Source of the DNA: Paralithodes platypus
Taxonomy: Eukaryota; Arthropoda; Malacostraca; Decapoda; Lithodidae
Assembly: GCA_032716605.1 (NCBI GenBank)
Contig: CM064502.1
Coordinates: 32,060,910 to 32,124,909 of the forward strand
Reading direction: 5' to 3'
Length of the DNA stretch: 64,000 nt
Shown here: piece after piece, positions 21,241 through 31,991 of the stretch
How positions within the stretch are numbered: position 1 is the stretch's first letter
How the letters are laid out: every line of letters begins with the position of its first letter
Notes under the pieces: model-generated
Told to the model about the DNA's origin: nothing
What the model saw: only the letters and a program-made list of their open reading frames with translations
Database searches by the model: none
Program-made: the position numbers and the translations under genes

Positions 21241-22389
21241 AACAGGGGTTGGTCTGATGGTGGCATCAATGGTCCCCCCTCCGTGGGGACTACAAGCCAG
21301 GGGGAAATTGACGATATTATGGTTATATCAATAACATTTGCAAAGGTAGTGAAGTATGTAATGTGTTTGTACTTTAATGTATTGATAGCAAGAGAAGGTG
21401 TTTTAGAGGGCAGACTGGGGTTGCCTTCAATACTGATGAGACACAAAAAGGATCAGCTAGGGAGCCCTGGTGGTGAAACAGTAGTTCCAACTGTCCTTGT
21501 CAACCACATATAATACTCCAATACCGCCTAAAGGCTCCGCCTGTTCAATTATATTACTACTACTTCTATTCTCCTAAGCTTATTGCATATCAGTCGTATT
21601 GCAAATGAACTTCTGACGAAGCATTAAACTAGGTAGTAATTGACTAGTCCAATACAACTGTCAACACGAATTATACCTGCGATAATGTCCAGTTTCGTGT
21701 AGTGAGGATCGACAATTATCTACTCAGAAGCGCATCACAATTATATAAAAAAGCTACGTGTTAGGAAACGCCCCGTTCCTTCCTAGGGTTGATGAGGGTG
21801 GAGCTGCTACCGCCAGAAGCTATGTGGACTCATCAGGTGGTGGGCCCGGCAGAGGGTCCGAACATTTACGGTCCCAGATGGAGACATTAAGGTCTTATGG
21901 GTGGTGTCGCTACTGATGTTTTCATAGATTAACAGATTTACAGCTTTCAATCGCATTTCTGGCTTTGTTGAGCATATTAAGCTTGTAAGTACGTATTATT
22001 GTGTTGCCATACAAAAGCGAAATGTTTAAATTTGTAAGGATAACCTCACCATCAAGTAGTCACCCAATTAAATATAATTTTCTAATTAGCAGTGACTTGA
22101 ATCAGCTGTGCAAATTATAGAGTTAATTGTGTGTGATGTTGAAGTAACTCGGTTCCCCTTCACCACTTGAGATATTAAGAGCTACCAGATGACTCTCGCC
22201 CCAGCACTCATGACTTACTCTTATTTATAGTTATGTGTTTTTATAAAATTGTATTTATTAGACAATTCACAATTTGTATCTTAAAATTATATTGAAATCA
22301 TATTTGAAATAGAATGACTAGTGTATATAAGTTCTATTAAGCGTATACATATCCTCGTTAACCACTGTTATGGAGATTGTCTACAGTAT
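21241..22389. other. No recognisable gene
   Basis: I see no family here. Short open frames occur but nothing repeats elsewhere in the window. Confidence 0.35.
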
Positions 22390-24070
22390 TTCTGTCTATT
22401 GCCAGACGTCTTAATTCCCAAGGGCGTGGCCACGAATAAATCACTTCTCTAGTCCACTGTCATCCGCCAGCCTTCCCCCTCCTCCCACCCAATACCACTT
22501 TCAATTATATACCTCTCAAATTCATCCTTCATCTCATTCTTGGTCTACCGCTCCCTCTCTGTCCTTCCACCTCACTCTCATACAATGTTTAGTCCTTCTA
22601 TCAATTTCCATATGTTGACCATGACCGAACCACTCAAGGTACTCCTCTTCACACTCTTCCGCACATCTATATACACACCACATTACTCTCATATTTCTTC
22701 ATTTATCTGTATATCTTCATGGGACTCCAATCACACACATCACGTAACTCATTTCGATACAATGCAATGTTCATTTATGTCTCTCCAACAATATTCATGT
22801 CTCTCTAACAACATCTATGCCTCTCCAACAACATCCATGCCTTTCTAACAACATCCATGTCTCTCCAAACACATCCATGTCTCTCAAACCACATCCATGT
22901 CTCTCCAACAACATCCATGTCTCTCCAACAACAACCATGTCTCTCCAACAACATCCATGACTCTCCAACAACATCCATGTCTCTACAACAACATCCATGC
23001 CTCTCCAACAACGTCCATGTCTCTCCTACAACATCCATGTCTCTCCAACAACATCCATGTCTCTCCAACAACATCCATGCCTCTCCAATAACATCCATGC
23101 CTCTCCAACATCGTCCATGTCTCTCCAACAACGTCCATGTTTCTCCAACAACATCCATGTCTCTCTAACAACGTCCATGTATTTCCAACATCGTCCATGT
23201 CTCTCCAACAACGTCCATGTCTCTCCAACAACGTCCATGTCTCTTCAACAACATCTATGTCTCTCCAACAACGTCCATGTCTCTCCAACAATATCCATGC
23301 CTCTCCAACAACGTCCATGTCTCTCCAACAACATTCATGTCTCTCCAACAACATCCATGCCTATCCAACAACATCCATGCCTCTCCAACAGCGTCCATGT
23401 CTCTCCAACAACATCCATGTCTCTCCAACAACATCCATGCCTATCCAACAACATCCATGCCTCTCCAACAGCGTCCATGCCTCTCCAACAACATTCATGT
23501 CTCTCCAACAACATCCATGTCTCTCCAACAACATCCATGCCTCTCCAACAGCGTCCATGTCTCTCCAACAACATTCATGTCTCTCCAACAACATCCATGT
23601 CTCTCCAACAACATCCATGCCTCTCCAACAGCGTCCATGTCTCTCCAACAACATTCATGTCTCTCCAACAACATCCATGCCTATCCAACAACATCCATGC
23701 CTCTCCAACAGCGTCCATGCCTCTCCAACAACGTCCATGTCTCTCCAACAACATCCATGCCTCTCCAACAACATCCATGCCTCTCCAACAGCGTCCAAGT
23801 CTCTCCAACAACATCCATGTCTCTCCAACAACATTCATGTCTCTCCAACAACATCCATACCTCTCCAACAACATCAATGCCTCTCCAACAGCATCCTTGC
23901 CTCTACAACAACGTCCATGCTTGACTCCATTACGTCAATAACGGGATCACCACACTATCATGCAATGACTTCTTTACATTCATGCGTACCTGCCTACTCC
24001 CAGTAGTTGCTTATAAAGTACCTATATCCCTCTTCGCCTGTTGCACCCTCTTTCACATTTCATCTTAAAA
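22390..24070 (-). pseudogene. RTE-like LINE 3' end split by a satellite
   Basis: The left flank (22390-22776) and right flank (23917-24070) match, in order, the uninterrupted RTE-like copy at 62860-63460 (for instance GGCGTGGCCACGAAT, TTCACACTCTTCCGCACAT and TTACGTCAATAACGGG). Exactly one 20-bp segment of that coding region has been expanded to 57 tandem units between them. The flanks are degenerate and no longer translate cleanly. Confidence 0.7.
22777..23916. repeat. 20-bp minisatellite, 57 units, no indels
   Basis: Unit ATGTCTCTCCAACAACATCC with point variants (GTCC for ATCC, GCGTCC, CTATCC). The register never slips over 1140 bp. Because 20 is not a multiple of three and the unit lacks stops in most frames, long Cys/Met/Trp-rich open frames appear on both strands; these are not genes. 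GCGTCC variants recur every 80 bp from 23391 to 23791, a four-unit higher-order repeat. Confidence 0.95.
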
Positions 24071-24319
24071 CTCCCATCTTTTCACATCACACTGCTCAAG
24101 TACCTAAAGAAGCGTATATTTTTCAGTATCTGGCCATTACACCAAATTTTACACTCCTGTCACCTATTTTTTTAAAGATATTGACCAATTATATTCACCA
24201 AACACTGCAACCACCACTTATCATCACTCATTCAATGCAAGTATTTTTCTTTTCTTCTGAACACTCTTCTCCTTCATATAATTTCTCAAACTGTAAGACT
24301 TTCGCCAATTTCTTTGCCA
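24071..24319. other. LINE-derived or unassigned sequence
   Basis: The RTE-like similarity fades after about 24070. No other feature is recognised. Confidence 0.3.
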
Positions 24320-24480
24320 ATATCAAGACCTTTCGTGCCATTCAGGTGTCGAATATTTCCTGGCGAGCGATAGCGATCCTGGGTTAAGGAGGAACCAGCC
24401 TACCGAAAAAAGTACAAATATATCTCAAAACGGGGTCATGGGGATGGTGTTGATTAAGCTTCATTGAGGTTTAGGGAGCA
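24320..24480 (-). mobile_element. MITE family B fragment
   Basis: Inverted family-B landmarks: AAGACCTTTCGTGCCATTCA, the core TCCTGGCGAGCGATAGCGAT, and AAGCTTCATTGAGGTTTAGG. Both termini are missing. Confidence 0.5.
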
Positions 24481-24657
24481 AACTACAACAAATATATATA
24501 CCAGTAATAATAAACAATAACTAAATACATGAAATAACGCCCCCTTAAGCCTGTATCATCAGCAAATAAAGGCATAGGCAATTTTTACTCACTCATTATT
24601 TCATGACTCCATCCATTTATATACTGATTAACTATGGGGACATCAAACACCTCTTCC

Positions 24658-24760
24658 TTAACCCTTCGTGGGTTGTGTGAAATTTGTCATAAGCGACATT
24701 GGCTAACATCAGTGGATTTCATTCAGCCCAGTAGCGACTTCTGGCACAGCGAGGGTTTAA
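24658..24760. mobile_element. Short TTAA-flanked inverted repeat element
   Basis: Left TTAACCCTTCGTGGG and right CAGCGAGGGTTTAA, 103 bp, with TTAA at both ends. A small piggyBac-like MITE is plausible, but the arms are short. Confidence 0.35.
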
Positions 24761-25130
24761 GATAAATCAGGTGGACAGACCCCATCCCATATCTCTATAC
24801 CCAATATAGGTCACCGGCACCCGTGTCAGCAGGATCTGTCCGAGTAAACAAAGGAGGTGCCTTGGTTGTGTTTGTCGACACGGAAATGTTATCCCTAGTG
24901 AAACATGGCCACATACACCATGCTTACTGGGGGTTTCGTTCACAGGTCATTTCCACCCGCGGCTAGAGTTTATTTGGATCTCACTTTGGAGTTGGTTAAC
25001 TTTAGTTTAGGTTATCGTATTATAGTTTAGGACTTTAGGTCAATGATAGGATATTTCAATGCCTGAATGCGGACGAATCTGGTACAAATGAAAAGACACG
25101 AGGGGTAAGACGGCCGTAAATCTTAACGGC
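24761..25130. other. No recognisable feature
   Basis: Flanking sequence left of the Harbinger element. No coding frame or repeat is recognised. Confidence 0.3.
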
Positions 25131-25133
25131 TAA
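25131..25133. other. Target site duplication TAA (left)
   Basis: TAA directly precedes the left inverted repeat; the same TAA follows the right one at 31026-31028. PIF/Harbinger elements duplicate a TWA trinucleotide. Confidence 0.85.
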
Positions 25134-25179
25134 TGGTGGGTTCACACATTCACGTATATTGCTCCCGTCAGCTCCCGTC
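25134..25179. repeat. Harbinger left terminal inverted repeat
   Basis: 46 bp beginning TGGTGGGTTCACACATTCAC, matching 30980-31025 exactly in inverse. The adjoining 400 bp are rich in ACGT and CGTC words. Confidence 0.92.
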
Positions 25180-25609
25180 CGGCGTATCGCAAAGACGCGA
25201 GTAGTTTTTGCCGTTGAACGCCCGTTCTTCCACGTCTATTGCACTTCCCGACAGACGTAGCGTAACGGGGCCAGTGTTACGTCAGACGCAATGGAGGCGT
25301 ATTGAACTACGTACGTGTTTGCGACGTGCGTAGGCATAGCCCCGTTCGACCTCATGGGCTGCCCGATTTGCGGAAAAACAGGCCACGCCCATGCCACACC
25401 CCCACAAGACCGGCGTAGCTGAGGCCGCACGTCTTGGGATTTGTTAGGTCGTACCTGGACCGGTTCCGGCCAATCGTAGGCACACCCCGTCTGACCAAAC
25501 ACAGACAAAGACAGTCTTTGTCAACCACGTCTGTCGGGGTTGCTATCTGGGAAGTACAAAAGGGCATGAATGGCCACACCTTTCCCATTCCCACTCATTC
25601 CTCTGCACC

Positions 25610-26964
25610 ATGGACAACATCACGGAATTCATCCTGGAGGAGTTCAAATATGTGAACTCCTTAATCAAACCGGAGATTAGGCATAACACGCGGCTCATAC
25701 AATGCATCATTGCCTACATAGATGTCTTAAAATTACTTGCAATAGCAAACTCCATCCATCAAGAGGAAGAAGAGAAGAAGAAGGAAAGGACCAAGAGGAA
25801 AGTGTGGGTGTGGCCATATCTACAACGGAGGCCTGAACATGGCCATTATGAGAACCTCATGCAAGAGTTGGCCAGAGAATGTCCACTACTGTACAAGAAC
25901 TTCACCCGGGTAGACAAACAACTATTTGATGAGATTGTGGAACGTGTCACGCCCATCATTCAGAGGAAACCTACGTTCTGGCGGAAAACCCATTCCTCCT
26001 GGGCTGCGGGTGGCCATCACCCTACGTTTCCTCGCTACGGGTGATTCGTATAAGAGCCTGCAATACAACTTTCGTGTTGCCCACAACACCATCAGCCAAA
26101 TTGTTCCAGACACATGCCAGGCCATCATCTCTGTCTACGGAGATCAGGAGCTCAAAACGCCACAAACGCCTGATGAATGGAAGGAGGTTGCCAGCGGCTT
26201 TGAGGAACGATGGAACCTGCCGCATTGTGTGGGAGCCATTGATGGCAAACACATACGGATCCGCAACCCCTCCTTCGGTGGCACATATTACTTCAACTAC
26301 AAGAAGTTTTTTTCCATTGTCCCGTTGGCAATTGTTGACTCAAACTACAAATTCATCTACGTCGACGTTGGGGCCATAGGATCAGAGTCTGATGGTGGTG
26401 GCTTTGCACAAACCCCTCTGTGTAAGTTGCTTGAAACACAGACTGCCAAACTGCCCCCCCCCCGAGGTCATCTCTACCGATCAAAATGGACCACAAACGG
26501 ACTACTTCTTAGTAGGGGATGATGCATTCCCTCTGCGCCCTTACATGATGAAGCCCTACCCCCAACGATTCCTCTCGAAACCTGAACGGATCTACAACTA
26601 CAGACTCAGCAGGGGCCGCCGGGTGGTAGAGAACGCCTTTGGCATTCTTGCTAACCGCTTCCGAGTTTTGCACACTCCAATATCTATGAAACCTGAGCGT
26701 GCAGATGTTGTTGTGTTGGCCTCATGCATTCTGCACAACATCCTACGAGGACGAAACCCACCCCGAGCAGAGGTAGATCAAGAGGACCCAGACACCCACG
26801 AACTCATACCTGGCCTCTGGAGGACTGACCCACCTGTAGGAAGAAACATGCCCCCTGGGTCCCGCAACACTGCAACCAGGCTTGCCAAGGAGCAACGGGA
26901 CTACCTCAAGACATACTTCTCTTCCCCTCAAGGATCTGTGGGTTGGCAGGATGACCGTATTTAG
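25610..26964 (+). pseudogene. PIF/Harbinger transposase (HARBI1-like), two frameshifts
   Basis: The enzyme cuts the element at its inverted repeats and inserts it at TWA. ATG at 25610 lies in good context (CTGCACCATGG); the stop is TAG at 26962. About 450 codons are visible if both shifts are ignored. The N-terminal part (25610-25988) has a basic EEEEKKKERTKRK segment. The catalytic domain shows all three acidic residues: GAIDGKHI, GSESDGGGF and RRVVENAFGI. Other family marks are YFNYKKFFSIVPLAIVD, FLVGDDAFPL and YNYRLSRGRR. Frame breaks fall in an A4 run (25985-25988) and a C10 run (26454-26463), each one base too long. Either recent mutation or assembly error would explain them. No intron is seen, unlike the homologue at 58541-59943. 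Confidence 0.92.
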
Positions 26965-27154
26965 GTGAGTGAGGTTTTCCCCTTTTTATTGGTTATTTTT
27001 CTGTATATTTCAGTTTCATCTTAAAATTTAGTTATATATTTTTTGCCAGTTTAGTAAGTATTGTACTTTTATAATTTACTTTTGATGTTTTGTAAAGTTT
27101 GTAGGCTTTCCCATATATTTTGTATTGTATATTTTCAATTTTCCTTTAAGTACT

Positions 27155-27642
27155 TTAACACCTTACGAGCGGCCTATGCGGTTTATTTATGTGTACCGCA
27201 CAGCGGGGTGTTTTTAGCCAAAATAGGGCTGTTTACGTGATCATTTTCATGCCTAAATAAGACCCAGAACGTAAAACAAGTACCTATCCCTGAAAGGGCA
27301 TAAACAGAGCTTTCGAATGACACCATAACGATCCTTGTATGATGGATAGTTTTCTTGCAATAACCGTGCAACGCGAGTGCAAAAAGCAGGTAATTCGGTA
27401 CTTTCAGTACATAATTGAGTATGTAGCGAGTGAGAGAGGGAGGAGGGAGCTGAGATTTGTGTCAGTAGGTTCGCCGCGGTGGTCTGGAGCAGTCATACGC
27501 TCGCTAGTCTCCTGCCACCACTTGTCTCTCTCTCTCAGCCACATTACGTGCTGAAATTGCCACTCGAGTTATGTCGAGCGCCGCCACATAGTCCAGCTTT
27601 ATTTAACTCGACTTATGTTGCTCGCCGCTAAATAAGGGTTAA
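27155..27642. mobile_element. TTAA-flanked MITE nested in the Harbinger element
   Basis: Left TTAACACCTTACGAGCGGCC and right GCCGCTAAATAAGGGTTAA form imperfect inverted ends on TTAA. The 488-bp insert lies between the 3' ends of the two Harbinger genes, so it should not disrupt either. It has no coding capacity. Confidence 0.6.
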
Positions 27643-27914
27643 TAGTTCCCTGCTTACTTTCTCTTTATCTTTTAGTGTTATATTTCAATCACGTTGTTAA
27701 TTGTTTCAATGCTTCATTTGTTTTGTACTGTTTTTTTTTTATATTTTCCATGATTTTTTATATTTATTATTAACCATATTATCAGTAATTTTTTTTTAAA
27801 TTAGTCTTTTCTTGTTTATTACCTTCAGGATATATTTCATTTGTCATCTTATTAATAAATACTTTAGCTAAAAAATTGGAATTATAAACACACACGTCAT
27901 CACAATTTGGATTT

Positions 27915-27920
27915 TTTATT
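27915..27920 (-). promoter_or_regulatory. Poly(A) signal for the Myb/SANT-like gene
   Basis: AATAAA on the minus strand about 40 nt after the stop codon at 27957. Confidence 0.45.
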
Positions 27921-27956
27921 TTTAATACATCTTTCATTAGAAAATATCTCATAAAG

Positions 27957-30254
27957 TTATGGCATTTTTTTGGTCTCCAGGCTGGGTTGTTTCTTGGGGG
28001 TCTCCAGGGTCTGTTCGGGATCAATATTTGGTGCCGGCGTAGCTGGGTTCGAAGGTGCAGGTGAGGATGCAGACAGATAATTTTCAAAGTTGAAGCTTGT
28101 GTTCCCAAGCCCAAACTGGGAGCTCAACTGCGAGAGGTCTAAGTGCGTTGGTGTTGAGGTAGTGGGTGGGTGGAATGTGGCAGGGGGTGTTGCCGACTGG
28201 GGCGGCCGCATAATTAACGATTGCAGTGCTGCAAGCTGATGTGGAGGTAGCACGTACGTAGGAGCAGGCTTTGGCAACACTGATTGAGGCAGTGTTATTG
28301 TAGGATTCCCCTGGTACATGACAGTAGCGGTTGGTTGAGGTTGAGGTGGTTGAGGTTGAGGTTGTGGCGCCGGAATGCCATAATTTCTTATGGCATGCAG
28401 CATGAGGTCCGGACCAACAGTGGTGACTCCCTCCTCAAAGGCAGTCTTGAACCTGTGGAGGGCTGCCATGAGCTCACTCTTAAAGGGATTTTTAAACTTT
28501 GGCGGCAGCCCCACACAGTCCTTTGCCAAGACATCCATGGAGGCGCGCCAATACTGGAGTTCGGGGTCCTCCACCAAACCAGCCACCCCAGCCAGGTTCT
28601 GCCGCACCTGCTCCGCAGTGGCAAGGACCTGGTAAGGGAACAAGGTACAAGAGAACATTAAACACACGAAACATAACATATTTCAATAAATAACCAATTA
28701 TGAACGTTAACAAATGAAATTATGTGGTATTCGGGGAAGCCTAAAATCTTCAAAGTTATTGTTTCCATTATGGAAAAAGAGAATATTTACACGTTACACA
28801 ACACACGAAACATAAACTATGTCAATAATGACCCAATTATTAATGTTAAAAAATAAAATTATGTGGTATTCTGGGAAGCCTAAATTCTTCAAAATTATTG
28901 TTTCCATTATGGAAAAATATAAGACTAACACGTTACACAACACAAGACACATTATTACACAAAAATATGTGGTAATCTGGGAAGACAATATGTTGAAAGT
29001 TATTGTTGCTATTATGAAACTAATATTTCCTCTACTCACTTGCTCCAGGGTTCCGGATCCGTGGGCTGCAGGAACAGCACCAGGAGGCTTCCCCTGCTTC
29101 GTCCTCCGCGGAGGCATGGAGATGGCTGGGGTGGTGTTCTCCTGACTGCTGGCTGCTTGGTCTTCCTCATCGGCGTCTGCTGGGGCGGGGTCATCAGGCA
29201 GAGGTCCACACACAGGAGAAGTTTCGGCAGCTTGGGCAGCAGACTGTTGAGACATGAATGTATAATTAGTAACATGTTAATTATTTATGAACTGTTAAAT
29301 CACAATCAACATAACCATTCATCTTTGTAACCTTTAAATGAAATTAATAAAATTCTTTGTGTTATTATGTGTTTCATTAACAAAAATTTAAGGTAATTAT
29401 AGAATTAAGTTAACAAGATAATTGTACAAAAATCAAGGCACCATAATAAGCAAAATATTTCAGACAAAAATAAATCGTGTCCTGAGGACGCAAAAAACTT
29501 TTGGCTTGCTATCGCTCGCCAGGAAATTATTGATGTTGTTGACGAATTAATAGTGAAAGTGTTGGGAAACAAGCAAATATAAACGTACCTGAGGCATACC
29601 CAGATTCCTGGGCTTCTTCTGTCGCACGATGTGGGGCTTCAGGAAGTGGAACATGGTCAGTATCCACTTCTCCCTCTCAGTCAACCTCTTGGCCCCCTCA
29701 CCACTCTTGTCCTTGGTCAGCCTGCCAAACTTGGAGCGGAGAGAGGTGAACCAGGTTAATAATTCCGAGGCGGTGATGGGGGGGTCCAGACTGGCTGCCT
29801 TCTCCGCCCAAACATGGTCGATGTGCTCCTTCTCTTTGTGGCGGTTATCACCCTTATCATACAGATAAGGCACATCCTGCTCCAGCCAGTCTCCCAACAT
29901 ACGCTCCTGCGCCTCCGTCAGGATAATGTTGGTGCTCTTCCGGCGGCGTTTTTTGGGTTGTGTTGCTGTTGGCTGATCCTGTCCCTGTTCCTGGTCAACT
30001 TCGTCGAGGTTTTCCTCACTTTCGTCGACGTCCAACACCTCTCCATCATCGTCGGCTATATTCATTAACACTTCACCGTCAGAGGTGTTAATCGGCGAGG
30101 TTGCAGAGGTCGAGGGGACAGGCGGTGAGGTTGCAGAGGTCGAGGGGACAGGCGAGGTTGGAGAGGTCAAGGGGACAGGCGAGGTTGCAGGCGTGGGGCC
30201 AGGTGGTGAGATTGAAGACGTCTTCATACTTCTCTTGGTAGCATTGGTAGCCAT
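27957..30254 (-). CDS. Harbinger Myb/SANT-like (MADF-like) DNA-binding protein, three exons
   Basis: In Harbinger elements this second protein binds the transposon ends and helps bring the transposase to the nucleus. Model on minus: exon 1 30254-29589, exon 2 29243-29040, exon 3 28628-27957, all phase 0, 513 residues. Donors CAG|GTACG and CAA|GTGAGT; acceptors CAACAG|T and TTACCAG|G. Exon 1 has a Pro/Ser/Thr-rich head, an acidic stretch, a KKRRRK basic signal and a trihelix-like domain (MLGDWLEQDVPYLYD, HVWAEKAASL, LLTWFTSLRSKFGRL). Exon 2 is Pro/acidic linker. Exon 3 opens with an alpha-helical block (VLATAEQVRQNLAGV, ELMAALHRFKTAF) and ends in a Pro/Gln-rich tail. The start is chosen for its CACCATGG context; the frame is open further upstream through a minisatellite. 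No stop or shift is seen, so this gene looks intact. Confidence 0.85.
28659..29037. repeat. Tandem repeat in intron 2 of the Harbinger gene
   Basis: Two full units of about 140 bp and a partial third, sharing AATTATGTGGTATTC, GGGAAGCCTAAA and TTATTGTTTCCATTATGGAA. They fill nearly the whole intron between exons 2 and 3. Confidence 0.7.
29500..29527. repeat. Isolated family-B MITE core in intron 1
   Basis: GGCTTGCTATCGCTCGCCAG followed by GAAA matches the central core of family-B MITEs (compare 38102, 32685), while the rest of the element is not recognisable around it. Confidence 0.4.
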
Positions 30255-30282
30255 GGTGACAGGGCAGGGCAGGACAGGGCAG

Positions 30283-30480
30283 CGTGCAGAGGGTGGCAGC
30301 AGAGGGTGGCAGGGTGGCAGGCAGGGTGGCGGGCAGGGTGGCAGGGTGGCGGGCAGGGTGGCATGCAGGGTGGCAGGGTGGCATGCAGGGTGGCAGGGTG
30401 GCATGCAGGGTGGCAGGGTGGCGGGCAGGGTGGCATGCAGGGTGGCAGGGTGGCATGCAGGGTGGCAGGGTGGCAGAGTA
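30283..30480. repeat. GC-rich minisatellite in the gene leader
   Basis: Units of about 10-20 bp built from GGCAGGGTGGCATGCAGGGT. The array lies between the TATA-like box (30543-30550) and the chosen ATG (30254) of the Myb/SANT-like gene. On the minus strand it would read as Pro/Cys/His/Ala/Thr-rich repeats if translated. Confidence 0.85.
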
Positions 30481-30542
30481 GCAGGGATGGTGTTGGTCGT
30501 CGTGGTGTGGTGTGAGGTATGACGACAGTCACTCACGCTGTC

Positions 30543-30550
30543 CCTATATA
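30543..30550 (-). promoter_or_regulatory. TATA-like box of the Myb/SANT-like gene
   Basis: TATATAGG on the minus strand, about 290 nt upstream of the ATG at 30254, just inside the subterminal region. Confidence 0.4.
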
Positions 30551-30979
30551 CCCCCCCGTACGACATTGCCGCGTCTTCCCGGCAACACGCAGAGCGGCGG
30601 CGTTGCCAAACGCACGCATACTTCCACGTTCGACGAGAACTTTCTACGATGGACGAGAGCAGCTCTCGTCTCACGTGGTAGCTGCTACGTCTGACGAGGA
30701 TGCTCTGGTCAGACGACCGTGGTGGCCTGGTCGGTCGTAAGTTTCCCCGTCTTTTGACATACGTGAGGGCGATCCACGTTCCTGATTCGACTCGAATCAG
30801 CAACCGCGCGGCCTTGGCCGCACCCACAACATTCCCGACCAACGTGGGCTACTCGTTTCTACTCGCGCCATGCGAGAGTACCCCCCCGACTGGCCGTAAT
30901 TTAATTAAAGTTTTGCGTATTATGCCATTACGTTTTACGTAATCGGTTGCCAACTACCAATATACCTTCGTTTACAACA

Positions 30980-31025
30980 GACGGGAGCTGACGGGAGCAA
31001 TATACGTGAATGTGTGAACCCACCA
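30980..31025. repeat. Harbinger right terminal inverted repeat
   Basis: Exact inverse of 25134-25179, followed by TAA at 31026-31028. Confidence 0.92.
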
Positions 31026-31028
31026 TAA

Positions 31029-31556
31029 CGTAGCCTCCCTAGCACACTCGGTCGGAGCTCGAGTTGGTCACGTTCTAGGGACTAGCGATGGAGTCCTCCC
31101 TGTGCCTCCCTGCTACCCTTAATGACCTTTTATGTTACTAACCTCTTGTATTTCGTCCTTTTTGGCTTTCTATATACTATATGCAATAATTTTACTTTGT
31201 TCTTTAATGTTTTCGTGCTATGTGTCTACGTCTCTAAAAATGTAATGCATTTGACATAGCGTTTGTTCTCCTCCAACAAATATTAGCCTTTACGTATATA
31301 TAATGTTCTTCCTCTATTATAAATTGTCACTATAACATATTTAATCTTCCTTAGAATACACACTTTGATGAAAGTGGCCTTTATCATATTATGGCTTTGG
31401 GTTAAGTCTCTATTTGGTAGCTACGCATTCACATTAATTGTCGATCCGAGGTCTATCAAAACTAAATTAAGTTTTCCTGAACGTATTATATGCCTGCGCA
31501 ACTCAACCATAAATATATAAGGAAATTAAATATATATATATATATATATATCTATA

Positions 31557-31598
<42 letters not shown>

Positions 31599-31778
31599 CC
31601 TTGCCAGCTTCTCTCTTACGAAATACATAAACTGCACTATCCTTTGGGACAACAGTTTCGAATAAAATATCTTGTTGCGACAACAGCATTATTCCCTTCT
31701 GTTAGCTGTTGGTCAGATTGTCGGAGCAGCATCAAAGACAGTAAGAGATTTGTCCGTGTAATCTGTGAGCACTGGGAG
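31029..31778. other. No gene; AT hairpin inside
   Basis: AT-rich sequence with no coding frame. It contains the palindrome at 31519-31602 and the first copy of a local duplication (about 31696-31778). Confidence 0.35.
31519..31602. repeat. (TA)n palindrome with matched ends
   Basis: AAGGAAATTA at the left and TAATTTCCTT at the right enclose a (TA)n core, so the whole 84 bp can fold into a hairpin. Confidence 0.65.
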
Positions 31779-31991
31779 TTAATCCTTTGAGTACCGGTAC
31801 CGTCATTACAACTTTATTATTATACGATATGATAATTATACTGTATATAGTTTTAAATGGACCTCCATCAAGGGCTTCCAACCATCTAACTTAAGTCTTT
31901 TTACTACAACAGAACCTTCCTAACTACTCAGAATCGTCTACATATTGCTAGAATATAATAAGTAAGAAATCGCCGGTACAGAAGGAGTTAA
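31779..31991. mobile_element. MITE family A
   Basis: TTAATCCTTTGAGTACCGGT at the left, CGCCGGTACAGAAGGAGTTAA at the right shortened by one base in its match; TTAA at both ends; 213 bp. Confidence 0.6.

Larger units (their letters stand above)
25134..31025. mobile_element. PIF/Harbinger DNA transposon, complete element of 5.9 kb
   Basis: Terminal inverted repeats of 46 bp (25134-25179, 30980-31025) are identical and are flanked by TAA duplications. Inside are the two genes of the superfamily, facing each other: a DDE transposase on plus (25610-26964) and a Myb/SANT-like protein on minus (30254-27957). A 488-bp TTAA MITE (27155-27642) sits between their 3' ends. The only visible defects are two one-base gains in homopolymers of the transposase. 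Confidence 0.93.

Noticed and set aside
22777..23916. Long Met/Cys/Trp-rich open frames of up to about 300 codons on both strands
   Set aside because: They are translations of the 20-bp tandem repeat, open only because the unit lacks stops.
30085..30522. Gly/Val/Trp-rich plus-strand protein over the GC-rich minisatellite
   Set aside because: It is antisense to the Myb/SANT-like gene and its composition is that of the repeat.
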